Shown: positions 8,037 to 16,094 of the stretch, in pieces
Position numbering within the stretch: position 1 is the first letter of the stretch
Layout of the letters: every line of letters starts with the position of its first letter
From: Salaquimonas sp.
Lineage (GTDB): Bacteria > Pseudomonadota > Alphaproteobacteria > Rhizobiales > Rhizobiaceae
Direction: 5' to 3'
DNA: 37,916 bases
Assembly: GCA_028289365.1 (NCBI GenBank)
Contig: JANQQM010000068.1
Location: forward strand, 1-37,916
Notes under the pieces: model-generated
The model's database searches: none
What the model was told of the DNA's origin: nothing
What the model saw: the letters and a program-made list of their open reading frames with translations, nothing else
Program-made: the position numbers and the translations under genes

Positions 8037-8393
8037 TCATATTCCCTGATGCTCGGACCAATCCTTGAGTTCTTCCAGTATCCCAAGCGCCGAGCGGCCA
8101 AACGGTGTGATTTCATAAGTCACAGCAACCGGTTGTTCATTGAGGACCTTGCGTTTCAGCAAATCCATATCCTCCATTTCCTTCAGTCGCTGTGATATCA
8201 TCTTCTTGCTGGCGCCACCGAGCATTCGCGCCAGATCATTGAAACGGACAGGTCCGTCCTTCAGGTGCCACAATATTGATCCCTTCCACTTGCCGCCAAT
8301 GAGCCGCATGCCGCGTTCAATCGGACAAGGCTCATGACAAGCTTCCAGGACCCGCTTCCTGCCTGATTTCAACTGTTCGACACGTGCGCGCAT
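8037..8393 (-). CDS. HxlR family winged-helix transcriptional regulator
   Basis: A 118-residue HxlR/MarR-type regulator. It has the family CPIERGMRLIGGKWKGSILWHL segment after the N-terminal arm, RFNDLARMLGGASKKMISQRLKEME as the recognition-helix region, then the wing (TYEITPFGRSALGILEEL). Cys19 and Cys23 lie just before the DNA-binding domain; in several HxlR proteins cysteines at this place sense thiol-reactive electrophiles or oxidants, which fits the divergent GST and DsbA-like genes. It is divergent from the GST gene by 95 bp and heads an operon with the cupin. Likely role: repressor controlling both directions. That last point is inference. Confidence 0.92.
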   Translation of the reverse strand: MRARVEQLKSGRKRVLEACHEPCPIERGMRLIGGKWKGSILWHLKDGPVRFNDLARMLGGASKKMISQRLKEMEDMDLLKRKVLNEQPVAVTYEITPFGRSALGILEELKDWSEHQGI

Positions 8394-8406
8394 AATTCCA
8401 CACTAA

Positions 8407-8440
8407 GTTACAAAAAGTATACTAGTTGACTTATGTTACT
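8407..8440. promoter_or_regulatory. Candidate operator in the HxlR/GST divergent intergenic region
   Basis: The short divergent region carries the palindrome AGTATACT (8416-8423), two GTTAC half-sites (8407-8411 and 8435-8439), and a TTGACT resembling a -35 element at 8426-8431. TATACT on the minus strand could be a -10 for the regulator. No second promoter element is convincing. HxlR proteins usually bind near their own promoter, so this is the natural place for the site. Confidence 0.35.
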
Positions 8441-8488
8441 ACTATTGCCACATGCTGGCAACAAGCAGAGACCAGAGGGATCAAAACA

Positions 8489-9211
8489 ATGAGTGCCAAT
8501 GCGGACATACATCTCTACACCGCTTCAACCATGAACGGTTGGAAGCCTACGATCTTCCTGGAAGAGGCAGAAGTCGACTACCAATTGACGCACATAGACT
8601 TTTCGAAAAAGGAGCAAAAGTCCGAATGGTATATGGAACTCAATCCGAATGGCCGTATTCCGACCATTGTGGACCGAGGTAGTGACAACTTCGTGGTTTT
8701 CGAATCCGGTGCCATCCTTTGGTATCTGGCAGAAAAATACGACAGGTTCCTCTCCCATGATCCCAGGGAGCGATCCGAGACATTACAATGGATGATGTTT
8801 CAGATGGGCGGAATTGGACCGATGATGGGGCAGGCAATGTATTTTCATCGCATCGCCGCTCCGAACGGACAGGAAGAGGCATTTTCAATAAAACGATATG
8901 TTGATGAGAGCCGCCGCCTGCTCGAGGTCCTCGACAAGCGGCTTGAAGGTCGGCAATACCTGGTCGGCGATGCCTATTCAATCGCGGACATCATCACCTT
9001 CCCATGGGCAAGAGCCTATTCCTGGGCCAAGACGCCCATTGACGGCCTGGAAAATTTGAAGGGCTGGTTTGATCGGATAGACGCACGTCCGGCAGTTCAA
9101 AAAGCGCTTCAAAAGCCGAAGCCTGTACCGGCTTTTTGGAGTTCGGCAGATGAGGAGAAATTTCTTGCCGAAAATGCCGCCAGGTTCGCGAGTGATGTTA
9201 AGGCAGGTTAG
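8489..9211 (+). CDS. Nu-class glutathione S-transferase (YfcG/YghU-like)
   Basis: A 240-residue two-domain GST. The ATG at 8489 has AGAGGGA eight bases upstream. The thioredoxin-like N-domain shows TMNGWKPTIFLEEAEVDY, LNPNGRIPTIVD and FESGAILWYLAEK; the helical domain shows TLQWMMFQMGGIGPMMGQ and YSIADIITFPW. These match E. coli YfcG closely in pattern, including the Thr-x-Asn active-site turn in place of a catalytic Tyr/Ser. YfcG-type enzymes have glutathione-dependent disulfide reductase activity. A DsbA-superfamily gene follows 9 bp downstream, probably in the same operon and under the divergent HxlR. Confidence 0.93.
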   Translation: MSANADIHLYTASTMNGWKPTIFLEEAEVDYQLTHIDFSKKEQKSEWYMELNPNGRIPTIVDRGSDNFVVFESGAILWYLAEKYDRFLSHDPRERSETLQWMMFQMGGIGPMMGQAMYFHRIAAPNGQEEAFSIKRYVDESRRLLEVLDKRLEGRQYLVGDAYSIADIITFPWARAYSWAKTPIDGLENLKGWFDRIDARPAVQKALQKPKPVPAFWSSADEEKFLAENAARFASDVKAG

Positions 9212-9220
9212 ACCGGAGTC

Positions 9221-9874
9221 ATGACGATGGAAGACAAATTCAGGATTGATTTCGTTTCGGATGTGGTCTGCCCATGGTGCATCATTGGTCTCAGGCAGCT
9301 TGAGCGCGCGCTGGATGAAACCGGGATCAGCGCACAGATACGATTTCATCCATTCGAATTAAATCCGCAAATGGCACCGGAGGGCGAGAACCTTCGCGAA
9401 CATCTCGCCGCAAAATATGGAACCACGCCTGAGGACAGCCGCAAGGCCCGGCAACGCCTGACAGCGCTTGGCACGGATTTGGGATTTACCTTCAACTATG
9501 CCGATGACATGCGCATGGTAAACACCTTTCGTGCGCATCAGATAGTCCATTGGGCCGGGACCAGGGGTCGCGCTCATGACATGAAAATGGCACTGTTTGG
9601 AGCATTCTTTACCGATCGGCGCGATCTAAACGATCCGAAAGTGCTTGCCGAATATGTATCAAAGATAGGTCTCGATCACCAAGAGGCCCTGGCGGTGCTC
9701 AATGACGCACAATTCGCACAAGCTGTCCGCGAGAATGAACAGTTCTGGACTTCACGCGGTATCCAGGGGGTGCCGGCAATTATTTTCAAGGAAAAATATC
9801 TACTGTCTGGTGCACAGGGCGTTGAAAACTATCGATCAATCCTGACCGAGCTTGCAGAACCGCAAACCGCCTGA
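9221..9874 (+). CDS. DsbA-superfamily oxidoreductase (FrnE-like)
   Basis: A 217-residue thioredoxin-fold protein of the FrnE/2-hydroxychromene-2-carboxylate isomerase-related group. The CPWC redox motif is at residues 17-20 after the first beta strand, the long helical insertion covers residues about 60-160, and the cis-proline loop reads GIQGVPAIIF. It has no signal peptide, so it acts in the cytoplasm. The gene starts 9 bp after the GST stop and with it forms a thiol-redox operon. The FrnE family catalyses disulfide exchange and is linked to stress tolerance in some bacteria; the physiological substrate here is unknown. Confidence 0.92.
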   Translation: MTMEDKFRIDFVSDVVCPWCIIGLRQLERALDETGISAQIRFHPFELNPQMAPEGENLREHLAAKYGTTPEDSRKARQRLTALGTDLGFTFNYADDMRMVNTFRAHQIVHWAGTRGRAHDMKMALFGAFFTDRRDLNDPKVLAEYVSKIGLDHQEALAVLNDAQFAQAVRENEQFWTSRGIQGVPAIIFKEKYLLSGAQGVENYRSILTELAEPQTA

Positions 9875-9971
9875 CACGAAAGCTTTAAATCAGGTGATGT
9901 ATGGCCTGATGTATGACTTTCCGAACACCACACTAATTTCAGTGATTTGAAAATTTTTGTCGTCCAGCTAA

Positions 9972-9987
9972 GTGGTGCCGCTTCCGG
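9972..9987. repeat. Decayed copy of the tRNA-Leu 3' end (candidate left attachment core)
   Basis: GTGGTGCCGCTTCCGG differs from the tRNA-Leu 3' end at 21477-21493 (GTGGTGCCCCCTTCCGG) by one substitution and one missing base, in the same orientation. Weaker similarity continues for several bases into the T-loop region. With the TACCAACAA pairs found inside both ends it is best read as the remnant core of the left attachment site. The surrounding 9875-10482 stretch has no gene. Confidence 0.6.
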
Positions 9988-10049
9988 ATTCTAATTAGCA
10001 TCTTAAAAATTTGATATATAACAATTATTTTAAATCGTTTGTCATAAAA

Positions 10050-10070
10050 TACCAACAATTATACCAACAA
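10050..10070 (+). repeat. TACCAACAA pair, candidate integrase arm-type sites (left end)
   Basis: Two identical TACCAACAA units at 10050-10058 and 10062-10070, 12 bp start to start. The same unit with the same 12-bp period occurs at the other end of the island (21336-21356). Tandem copies near both ends, in the same orientation, are what integrase arm-binding sites look like. Confidence 0.6.
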
Positions 10071-10139
10071 ATTGCGACTCTACCACTCATTCAAATGTCG
10101 GAAATTAAGCCAGATTAAGACATTTTGAGGAGCGTCTAA

Positions 10140-10169
10140 AATGTCCGTTAAGTGCCAATAAAGGACGTT
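10140..10169 (+). repeat. Dispersed island repeat, copy 1
   Basis: An imperfect palindrome of about 30 bp: AATGTCC at the left, GGACGTT at the right, with GTTAAGTGCCAATAAA between. Related copies occur at 14290-14319, 14336-14360, 15977-15998, 19772-19801 and 20601-20632, all inside the island and mostly outside genes. Confidence 0.5.
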
Positions 10170-10360
10170 CTAGCCACTGGTCAGGAATTTCAGAAAAGTG
10201 CCAAAAGCTGTCTTCTTGCCGACTGACGGTGTGTACGTCTGATTTCATCCATTAGTCTCTCTGTTCGATCACAGTCTTTGGATGATCTTTCGTCATTCGA
10301 AAGCGGCTTATGGGTGCCCGGCTTAACGAACCCCCAGCCCAATTACATCGTGTAATAACC

Positions 10361-10400
10361 TGTTCGAACATGTTCGTACTCTTTCGGACTGACCTGTTCG
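10361..10400. promoter_or_regulatory. Tandem TGTTCG operator-like motif upstream of the GntH-like gene
   Basis: TGTTCGAACA (10361-10370) is followed directly by TGTTCGTACT (10371-10380), and a third TGTTCG lies at 10395-10400. The inner CGAACATGTTCG is a perfect 12-bp palindrome. It sits about 110 bp upstream of the ATG at 10483. The same 10-bp tandem recurs upstream of the DUF1254 gene (14141-14160), which suggests a common regulator. Confidence 0.5.
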
Positions 10401-10482
10401 TCTAATGACGAGGCAAACCGTAGGCAATGGAAGCTTCTGTAGCCCTGCAAAAAATAAATCCAATAGCATTAAGGAGCAGCAG

Positions 10483-11754
10483 ATGATCAAGGTGATAGGC
10501 AAGCGAGTTACGTTGACAGCTACCGGAATCGCAGTTGCCATATTTGGTGCCGGACTGTTCGGTTGGAGCGACAAGGATGACGGCGTATCAAGTCTTGGAC
10601 CCAAAAAGGCGTTTGCACAATCTGCAGGTCGAGATGTACTACCAACAGGAAGGACTGCTTCGCCGGTGACTGATGGAGTTTACCCGGCCAGCTATTTCCC
10701 CAACACTGAAGAACTCGGACCAGCGGAAATGCGCATCGTCGCGCTCGGGACTGGCATGCCCAACCAAACCAAGGCTGCTGTGTCGATTTCATTTCTGGTT
10801 GAATTGGGAAATGGCGACAAATTTCTGTTCGACGTCGGGATGGGTTCCATGGGTAATCTGTTTTCTCTACGTCCCGATTTCTCGAAGATCGACAAGGTCT
10901 TCATTAGCCATCTGCATGTAGATCATGTGGGCGATTTCATGGGGCTGCACATTGGCAGCTGGTTATCCGGCCGGTACACCCCTTTAAGGATCTGGGGGCC
11001 GACCGGAGCCAAGCCCGAGCTTGGGATAAAGGCGTTCGTTGACAACAGCAAGTTGGCATATGCTTGGGATTTGGAAGGTCGTACCGGGGCTTTGCCGGAC
11101 GATGGCGGCAAGATCGAAGTCACCGAATTCGACTATATGCAGGAAAACGAAGTCGTCTATCAGGAAAACGGTGTGACTATCCGGTCCTGGCCGGCAATTC
11201 ACCTACTCGATGGCTCGGTCAGCTACTCGTTGGAGTGGAACGGTCTGAAATATGTATTTGGCGGTGACACCTATCCAAACAGCTGGTACGTCAAATATGC
11301 TGCGGGTGCAGATATTGCCTCGCATGAAGCGTTCCTGCCACCTAAAGCGCTCGCACCCTATTTTGGTTGGACGCTTGGCCAGGCAACTTATGTTTCGACA
11401 CGGGTCCATACCGAACCGGCTGCGTTTGGCAAGGTAATGTCGGCTGTCAAACCGCGCCACGCAGTAGGCTATCATTCGGTCCTTTCGCCTGAGAATTACC
11501 AAGCTATCCTCGAAGGCATTCGAACTACTTACGACGGGGACCTGACGTTGACTCGCGATCTGACCGTGATCAACGTTACCAAGGATGAAATTGTGGTACG
11601 CGAAGCTTCCGTGGATGAATATGCGCTGCCGCCCTCGGTTACAAAAGCGTACAATGACGCCCCTCGTTCAAAGGAAAAGAAACCATCTGAGAAAATTCTG
11701 GCAGGCAAATGGAAGGGCTATACTCCACCCAAAATGCCAGATGAAAAGAAGTGA
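10483..11754 (+). CDS. Exported metallo-beta-lactamase-fold hydrolase, GntH-like
   Basis: The ATG at 10483 follows AAGGAG (10471-10476). The 423-residue product has a hydrophobic N-terminus ending in AFAQ|SA near residue 46. The metal site is complete: HLHVDH (residues 143-148), PAIH (His240), GGDT (Asp262) and YHS (His331). The overall pattern, from LGPAEMRIVALGTGMPN through WNGLKYVFGGDTYPNSW, matches proteins annotated as guanitoxin-biosynthesis hydrolase GntH, a subfamily of ribonuclease Z/arylsulfatase-like MBL proteins. No other guanitoxin genes are present, so only the fold and subfamily should be taken over, not the pathway. Likely a periplasmic hydrolase of unknown substrate. The C-terminal 35 residues are Lys/Pro-rich. 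Confidence 0.88.
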   Translation: MIKVIGKRVTLTATGIAVAIFGAGLFGWSDKDDGVSSLGPKKAFAQSAGRDVLPTGRTASPVTDGVYPASYFPNTEELGPAEMRIVALGTGMPNQTKAAVSISFLVELGNGDKFLFDVGMGSMGNLFSLRPDFSKIDKVFISHLHVDHVGDFMGLHIGSWLSGRYTPLRIWGPTGAKPELGIKAFVDNSKLAYAWDLEGRTGALPDDGGKIEVTEFDYMQENEVVYQENGVTIRSWPAIHLLDGSVSYSLEWNGLKYVFGGDTYPNSWYVKYAAGADIASHEAFLPPKALAPYFGWTLGQATYVSTRVHTEPAAFGKVMSAVKPRHAVGYHSVLSPENYQAILEGIRTTYDGDLTLTRDLTVINVTKDEIVVREASVDEYALPPSVTKAYNDAPRSKEKKPSEKILAGKWKGYTPPKMPDEKK

Positions 11755-11765
11755 AAATGCTGCAG

Positions 11766-11787
11766 CCCGCGGGAACCATCCCGCGGG
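11766..11787 (+). terminator. Hairpin after the GntH-like gene
   Basis: CCCGCGGGA (11766-11774) and TCCCGCGGG (11779-11787) pair perfectly over nine bases around an ACCA loop, 12 bases after the stop codon. Only TTG follows, so the U tract is short. It probably separates this gene from the TPR gene 170 bp further on. Confidence 0.55.
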
Positions 11788-11960
11788 TTGAACTCAATCC
11801 GCCGAAATTACCGAAATAGTGAAGGGCCTAAACCGCTGCTGCTTATGTGCCGGGAACAGCTTGCGAAACAATAAGCTCAACGCTATTTGCTATTGGCTTG
11901 ATCCGCTATTACGATGGCAGAAAAATAGCCCCATGGCTTGCAAATAATAAGCGAAAAGCA

Positions 11961-13748
11961 ATGAGTTTCGATACCCGTATCGAAGACAGACCAGACACAG
12001 AAAACAATCCTTCCAAAATCCGGGAGCAATTGGAACGGATTATCTCCGATCCCGAATTTACTGCCAATGAACGGCGCCAAAATTTTCTTCGTTTCATCGT
12101 CGAAGAAACGCTTGAAGGCAGATCCGATCGGATCAAGGGGTACACAATCGCCACATCTGTTTTCGGTAGAAACGATGATTTCGATCCACGCACTGATCCA
12201 ACCGTCCGACTCGAGGCTAGAAGGCTACGCCGCGATCTCGAACATTACTATCTGACCAGAGGACGCCACGACCCGCTCCTGATCAAGGTGCCCAAGGGTA
12301 CTTATGTCCCGGTATTTGAACAACGAAACATCGAAACCGTTGAACTAGATGAACGTTCAACACCGGTAGCAAACAATGGCTCCCGCAGCACTGGAAAAAG
12401 CCTCGCTGCAGTTGCATTGATTACGGTTGCCGTAGCGATTGTGGTTGGCGCCGGATTCTTTGCGATAAATCTTTTCTCTCAACAAGTTCCAACGGAAAAA
12501 CCACAAGTCGTTGAGGCAATTGGCGGCGGGTTGCCGGTCATCGCGGTTCTCCCGTTTAAAATAATCGGTGAAACCGGGGCTGTCAGCCAGATTGCTCAGG
12601 GCGTTTCGGAAGACATCATTACCGATTTGACTCGCGTTGGCGGCCTCAGGGTAATCGCTCACTCCACTTCTTCAAGAATTGCGGCAGCTAGCGAAACCTA
12701 CGAAAATTCCTTGGCTGAATTGAACGTCACCCATTTGCTGCAAGGCACGGTACAGATCCTGGACGGCAAATACCGCCTCAATGCCGGTTTGATGGCAATT
12801 GGGTCCGATGAACAAATTTGGGCACAACGATTTGATTATACGGCAAAACAACGTTTTGAAATGCAGACCGAGATTGCCCGCGAAGTTAGTAACGCTTTGT
12901 CGGTGACGTTTCTTCCGGAGGAAACCGCAAGAATCGAACGCGGCAGGTGGCTACGTCACGATACCTATGCCCTCTACCGGCAGGGTATAACCATCATCAA
13001 TCCGCCCAGCGATCCCGCCCGGTTTGATGCCGCCAGAATTTTGATGAAGAGAATTATTGAACTGGAACCAAACGCCTCTCATGGATATAGCGGCCTGGCC
13101 CTTATCGAATCCTACCGAATTTCATTCGGCCACACACCAAACGAACCGACAGCACATCAATATGTTCGCGAGCTCGCCGACAAGGCACTGGCAATTAATC
13201 CCGATGATGCCCGCGCCTATGTGGCGCTATCAGTCTCCACCAGAATTTCGGGTGACCGTGACCGTTCAGTAGAATTTGCAAGGCAGGCTGTGGAAGCACA
13301 ACCGAGTTTCGGTCGTGCGCTTTCGCATTATGGTGTCGCACTAACCTTCTCCGGCCGCGCCAAGGAGGGGGTGGAACCAATACAGACTGCCTTCATGCTG
13401 GATCCTGCCAGCATTCGACAGCCATATCTCAACATGCTTTCGATCGCCCAATACCATGCCGGCCATTTCGAAGATGCGCGCGAATCCATGGTAAAAAATC
13501 TTGATCGAGGTGGTCCATATGGGCCTCACATGATGGTGTACCATGCAGCAATTTTGAAGGCGCTGGGTGATGATACGGAAATGGACCGGGTATTGACTCA
13601 ATTGAACCGTGCCATAGCACGCGGCTTTTCGGTACGGGGTTGGCTGAAACGATTATCACCTCCGCAGCAATATTTGACGCCACTATTGCAATTGCTGGAA
13701 CTGGCGGAAACAAAAAGTGTCGACGCCGGCGCAACGGCAAAAGAATAG
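11961..13748 (+). CDS. Membrane-anchored FlgO/TPR protein with an N-terminal regulator-like domain
   Basis: A 595-residue protein. Residues about 15-120 form a domain with the conserved steps RERIISDPEF-like, RRQNFLRFIVEETLEGR, RIKGYTIATSVFGR, DPTVRLEARRLRRDLEHYY and VPKGTYVP, common at the N-terminus of rhizobial TPR proteins often labelled adenylate-cyclase-like. One transmembrane helix lies near 147-169. Residues about 193-310 begin with VIAVLPFK and resemble the FlgO-type domain seen in CadC- and cyclase-associated TPR proteins. TPR-like helices fill 340-560. There is no cyclase catalytic domain. The likely role is signal relay or protein-protein scaffolding at the inner membrane. The ATG at 11961 is preferred because similarity begins just after it; the Shine-Dalgarno is weak. 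Confidence 0.75.
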   Translation: MSFDTRIEDRPDTENNPSKIREQLERIISDPEFTANERRQNFLRFIVEETLEGRSDRIKGYTIATSVFGRNDDFDPRTDPTVRLEARRLRRDLEHYYLTRGRHDPLLIKVPKGTYVPVFEQRNIETVELDERSTPVANNGSRSTGKSLAAVALITVAVAIVVGAGFFAINLFSQQVPTEKPQVVEAIGGGLPVIAVLPFKIIGETGAVSQIAQGVSEDIITDLTRVGGLRVIAHSTSSRIAAASETYENSLAELNVTHLLQGTVQILDGKYRLNAGLMAIGSDEQIWAQRFDYTAKQRFEMQTEIAREVSNALSVTFLPEETARIERGRWLRHDTYALYRQGITIINPPSDPARFDAARILMKRIIELEPNASHGYSGLALIESYRISFGHTPNEPTAHQYVRELADKALAINPDDARAYVALSVSTRISGDRDRSVEFARQAVEAQPSFGRALSHYGVALTFSGRAKEGVEPIQTAFMLDPASIRQPYLNMLSIAQYHAGHFEDARESMVKNLDRGGPYGPHMMVYHAAILKALGDDTEMDRVLTQLNRAIARGFSVRGWLKRLSPPQQYLTPLLQLLELAETKSVDAGATAKE

Positions 13749-13781
13749 ATCCTTCAATCCCGTCGGCTAGAAATACCCAAT

Positions 13782-14072
13782 TTACCTGCTTTCTTTCCTG
13801 GTCGGACCAGCCGCTAACGACGTCTTATGATCAACTACGTAGCACAACGCCTCGTCCAGCAGGTCTTCAGCCAGTTTCCGTAATTCGCTGGTCGCTTCGT
13901 TTTCTTCCCGGTTACTTTTTTTCAATGCCTCTGCAGCCCGTATTGCTTCGCAGTAATCGTTGCAGATTGCCTTGAAGTTTGCATCGTCACGCGCAAGCCT
14001 GCGGATGACGAACTTCAAATCAGGCCTCATTCGGTCTAGTTGTATGCAACAAATGGATATGTCTGTTTCCAT
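13782..14072 (-). CDS. Small helical protein, hypothetical
   Basis: A 96-residue ORF on the minus strand between the TPR gene and the DUF1254 gene. The stretch MRPDLKFVIRRLARDDANFKA then CNDYCEAIRAAEAL and ELRKLAEDLLDEALCYV looks like a genuine amphipathic helical protein rather than shadow sequence, and resembles small alphaproteobacterial proteins with an R-x-L-x(2)-D-x(2)-F-x(3)-C core. The true start may be the internal Met at residue 14. It has no signal or membrane segment. No function can be assigned; it is convergent with the TPR gene 33 bp away. Confidence 0.5.
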   Translation of the reverse strand: METDISICCIQLDRMRPDLKFVIRRLARDDANFKAICNDYCEAIRAAEALKKSNREENEATSELRKLAEDLLDEALCYVVDHKTSLAAGPTRKESR

Positions 14073-14140
14073 CGCGATCCTGCATTTCCATCTTCACGGA
14101 AATAATCAGCGAATTCCGAATGTCCGCACAAGTTTCAACA

Positions 14141-14161
14141 TGTTCGAACGTGTTCGAACAC
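14141..14161. promoter_or_regulatory. Tandem TGTTCGAAC operator-like motif upstream of the DUF1254 gene
   Basis: TGTTCGAACG (14141-14150) is followed directly by TGTTCGAACA (14151-14160). It lies between the divergent 96-residue ORF and the DUF1254 gene, about 290 bp before the latter's start. It is the same 10-bp tandem as at 10361-10380. The GTTC-to-GTTC spacing is six bases, so it does not fit the alphaproteobacterial LexA box, which has seven. Confidence 0.5.
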
Positions 14162-14289
14162 GACTAAAGATAAAAATTGGAGATCCATGGGCCTAACGGA
14201 GGCAACCAGGTTTTGGTGGGCAACAGCATTCCAATCAACAAAAACACTCAATGATACGCATTCAAGTCAGCCCGATTTTTCTCCAGTTT

Positions 14290-14360
14290 GATGTCTGCAA
14301 TGGGCCAGAACTGGACGTTCAGACCTTTGATCAGCAATGTCCGTTAAGCACCAAAAACAG
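14290..14360 (+). repeat. Dispersed island repeat, copies 2 and 3
   Basis: GATGTCTGCAATGGGCCAG continuing to GGACGTT spans 14290-14319, and AATGTCCGTTAAGCACCAAA spans 14336-14355 with a degenerate right end to 14360. They lie 17 bp apart in the gene-free 14073-14446 stretch. The first resembles the copy at 19772, the second the copy at 10140. Confidence 0.45.
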
Positions 14361-14446
14361 CCATCACCAGGCTCTAGATGGTTCCATACCATTCGATTTC
14401 TTGTATTCTCAAAAAATAAGAATAATGAAGTTGGAGGAGCCCGGGA

Positions 14447-15871
14447 ATGAACCTGGTCAAATTTGCGAGAGGTGCCGCAACAATCGCGGTCATCATGCTA
14501 CTGCCATATTCCGCTGAAGCGGAATCGTTTGACTTCGAGAAGGCAGGTACAGCGGATCGAATGACCTATCATAGAGCTGTGGACGCCGCGGTCTGGGCAA
14601 TGCCTCTAATGAATTTCAAGTTCTACCGTGATGCGCTTGCCAATGTAGGGGTTGGTCCCAATGACGTCGGCTACTTCTCAGAGCTTCAGGACTGGCGCTT
14701 TCAAACCGCAACGCCGAACAACACAACTCCCTATATCATGACTTACTGGACCATCGAGGATGGTCCAATTGTAGTGGAGATGCCGCCTTCTGAAGACGGA
14801 ATAGGCATCTTCGGGACAATAATGGATGCCTGGCAACGACCCTTGGAGGATGTAGGTGCGGCCGGACGAGACAGGGGGCTTGGTACAAAATATATCCTTG
14901 TCCCACCGGGATATGATGGGCAGCTGCTTCCTGATGCGCTTGTCTACGAACAAGCCACCAATTTCGGCTTTGCAGTCCTTCGACCAATTCTCACCGGAGG
15001 CGCTACTGAGGAAAACCTCGCCAAGGCGACATGGCTTACAAAGAAGCTCAAAATCTACCCGCTAGCCCAGGCAGAAAATCCCAAAACAAAATACATCGAT
15101 CTTTATGGCAAGCTTCTGGAGATGACCCCAAAACTTGACGGCAGCATTTATGGTCAAATCCATGAGATGATAGGTGAGGAAGTGGTTCTGGACCGTGACC
15201 TTGCTATGATGGGTCTCCTGGCGCGCATAGGGATTAAACGAAATGAGCCGTTTTCTCCTGATCCCGAACGACAAGCCATCTTTGATGAGGCCGGACCGGA
15301 AGCACTTGAGTTTATGATCGACCAATACCATCGGGTGCTAAATCCCTTTGTATTTGAGGGTAAGCGATGGTCGGCGCTCGTCCCCAATGGCTCACGTGAA
15401 ACCGAATGGTCTTACGAATATCCGTCCTATTATGACTACCATGCTCGTGGCGCGCTGTTTTACGCGATCATCACTAGTGTGAAGAACTATGGCTCTTCGA
15501 CCTACTACCTGGATCTGGCGGAGACACCAGACGGCGAATGGCTAGATGGAAGCAAAAACTATAAGCTCACTATGCCACCTGAGGTGCCGGTTCGGGACTT
15601 TTGGGCAATCACAACCTATGATTTGGAGACGGCTTCCTACCTTCGAGAAATCGTACCGAGCAGCATAGATTCTACGATGCCGGATGTTGTGAAAAACGAA
15701 GATGGCTCCGTCGATATCTACTTCGGACCAACTGCTCCAGAGGGTAAGGAAAGTAATTGGCTGCCAACAGACCCTAACCGCCGCTTCTTTCTGCTAGCCC
15801 GCTTTTACGGCCCTGAACCAAGCTTGTTGGATAGCAGTTTCGAGCTAAATGACATTGAGCGAATTGATTAG
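14447..15871 (+). CDS. Exported DUF1254/DUF1214 domain protein
   Basis: The ATG at 14447 has GGAGGA (14433-14438) upstream. The 474-residue product starts with a signal peptide ending near EAEA/ESF (about residue 25). The DUF1254 half (about 50-180) has YHRAVDAAVWAMPLMNF, the ATPNNTTPYIMTYW core, and FGTIMDAWQRPLEDVG; the DUF1214 half (about 350-460) has GALFYAIITSVKNYGSSTYYL, VPVRDFWAITTYDLETASY and RRFFLLARFYGPE. These envelope proteins are common in marine and soil Proteobacteria and have no agreed biochemical role. The gene stands alone within the island and is preceded by the tandem TGTTCGAAC motif. Confidence 0.88.
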   Translation: MNLVKFARGAATIAVIMLLPYSAEAESFDFEKAGTADRMTYHRAVDAAVWAMPLMNFKFYRDALANVGVGPNDVGYFSELQDWRFQTATPNNTTPYIMTYWTIEDGPIVVEMPPSEDGIGIFGTIMDAWQRPLEDVGAAGRDRGLGTKYILVPPGYDGQLLPDALVYEQATNFGFAVLRPILTGGATEENLAKATWLTKKLKIYPLAQAENPKTKYIDLYGKLLEMTPKLDGSIYGQIHEMIGEEVVLDRDLAMMGLLARIGIKRNEPFSPDPERQAIFDEAGPEALEFMIDQYHRVLNPFVFEGKRWSALVPNGSRETEWSYEYPSYYDYHARGALFYAIITSVKNYGSSTYYLDLAETPDGEWLDGSKNYKLTMPPEVPVRDFWAITTYDLETASYLREIVPSSIDSTMPDVVKNEDGSVDIYFGPTAPEGKESNWLPTDPNRRFFLLARFYGPEPSLLDSSFELNDIERID

Positions 15872-15976
15872 GAAAGGGAGCGGAAACAGCGCACTAAAAA
15901 TCACTCCGATGTCCCTCGCGGTACAGCGAATTTTGAATCGAGACCCGACATAGCAGCCATTCTTCCACGCTTCTGC

Positions 15977-15998
15977 AATGTGCCAATAACGGACATCT
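15977..15998 (-). repeat. Dispersed island repeat, copy 4
   Basis: TGTGCCAATAACGGACAT on the plus strand matches AGTGCCAATAAAGGACGT of copy 1 at 15 of 18 positions. It lies in the 223-bp gap (15872-16094) between the convergent DUF1254 and patatin genes; nothing else recognisable is in that gap. Confidence 0.45.
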
Positions 15999-16094
15999 TG
16001 GGCGCCAAATGTTTTGCTTTTGCAATTGAACGCAGAATGACTGAAGTATGAAAGAGCTCGATACTAATTTGGCAAGGGTCTGGATTAAACCAGC

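Noticed and set aside
10361-10380. LexA (SOS) box
   Set aside because: Alphaproteobacterial LexA boxes are GTTC-N7-GTTC. Here and at 14141-14160 the spacing is six bases, and the downstream genes are not SOS genes.
10483-11754. Guanitoxin biosynthesis gene cluster
   Set aside because: Only the GntH-like hydrolase subfamily is present; none of the other pathway enzymes are nearby, so the name reflects family annotation only.
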